The position numbers and the translations under genes are program-made. A stretch of DNA of 64,000 bases from contig NZ_LVWG01000021.1 of assembly GCF_001622165.1 (NCBI RefSeq), positions 62,001 through 126,000 on the forward strand. Reading direction: 5' to 3'. The notes below the pieces were generated by a model that worked only from the letters and a program-made list of their open reading frames with translations, did no database searches and had not been told where the DNA came from. Every line of letters begins with the position of its first letter. Positions within the stretch are counted from its first letter, which is position 1. This stretch comes from Pelodictyon luteolum (lineage in GTDB: Bacteria; Bacteroidota; Chlorobiia; Chlorobiales; Chlorobiaceae). This document shows positions 63,953 to 64,000 of this stretch, in pieces.

Positions 63953-64000
63953 ATGAATACCGAGCACCATATACGGGGCTTTTACAGCCCGGAAGATCGA
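63953..64000 (+). CDS. Possible start of the next gene (cut by window edge)
   Basis: An ATG at 63953 opens a frame MNTEHHIRGFYSPEDR that runs off the right edge. Only 16 residues are visible and no ribosome site is clear, so this is a guess from position after the csmB terminator. Confidence 0.3.
   Translation, partial: MNTEHHIRGFYSPEDR

Noticed and set aside
63770-63970. 66-codon minus-strand frame opposite the csmB end
   Set aside because: It overlaps csmB and its terminator in antisense and has low-complexity basic content.

Overview
The window is chromosomal DNA of a green sulfur bacterium (Chlorobiaceae), most likely a brown-coloured Chlorobium of the C. luteolum / C. phaeovibrioides type. 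Genus-level evidence is strong: the homodimeric P840 reaction-centre genes pscA and pscB, a CsmB-type chlorosome envelope gene, a CruA/CruB-type carotene cyclase, a BchF/BchV-type hydratase, and a fumarate reductase with an SdhE-like subunit (reductive TCA cycle). The species is inferred, not shown.

From 1 to about 45.5 kb the DNA is GC-rich housekeeping backbone. It starts with rpoB (cut by the left edge), rplL-rplJ-rplA-rplK, nusG and secE, preceded by a Trp/Thr/Tyr/Thr tRNA cluster. Then come ispG with an SDR, a DivIC/FtsB protein, enolase, an EF-G-like GTPase, a polyprenol-phosphate glycosyltransferase, pscB and pscA, dapF, rubredoxin, mtgA, a cytochrome c, tRNA-Arg, mutL, cinA, thrA, atpG-atpA, thrB-thrC-plsC, ribH-gmhA, a Kv-like potassium channel with a zinc ribbon, hemE, and sdhE-frdB-frdA. 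The backbone ends with an RND efflux operon (CsoR/CstR-type regulator, TolC, a severely shortened membrane-fusion protein, RND permease, a 102-aa protein, a metallo-beta-lactamase-fold hydrolase). A CsoR-type operator lies at its head.

From about 45.5 to 63.4 kb the sequence is visibly more AT-rich (except 55.5-58.6 kb) and carries two insertion sequences. It holds a pigment-specialisation island. On the minus strand it has bciD (C-7 methyl to formyl, the defining step of bacteriochlorophyll e), a BchF-family hydratase paralogue, and cruB (carotene cyclase for isorenieratene-type carotenoids) followed by two small proteins that may belong to the chlorosome. Other members are a BchQ/BchR-type B12 radical-SAM methylase split by a -1 frameshift on slippery A-runs, a flavodoxin fused to a PCP_red domain, an FrhB/HCAR-like ferredoxin-flavin reductase, an NYC1/NOL-like SDR, a DUF1997-like protein, an alpha/beta hydrolase with an isoprenylcysteine-type methyltransferase, and a Nif11-domain protein. 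GC-rich lsrF and class II aldolase/SDR genes sit inside the island, and csmB lies just beyond it.

Taken together the island encodes the switch from green (BChl c or d, chlorobactene) to brown (BChl e, isorenieratene) antenna pigments. It also holds accessory genes that look like a bacterial version of the plant C-7 formyl-to-methyl chlorophyll cycle; that last idea is an inference.
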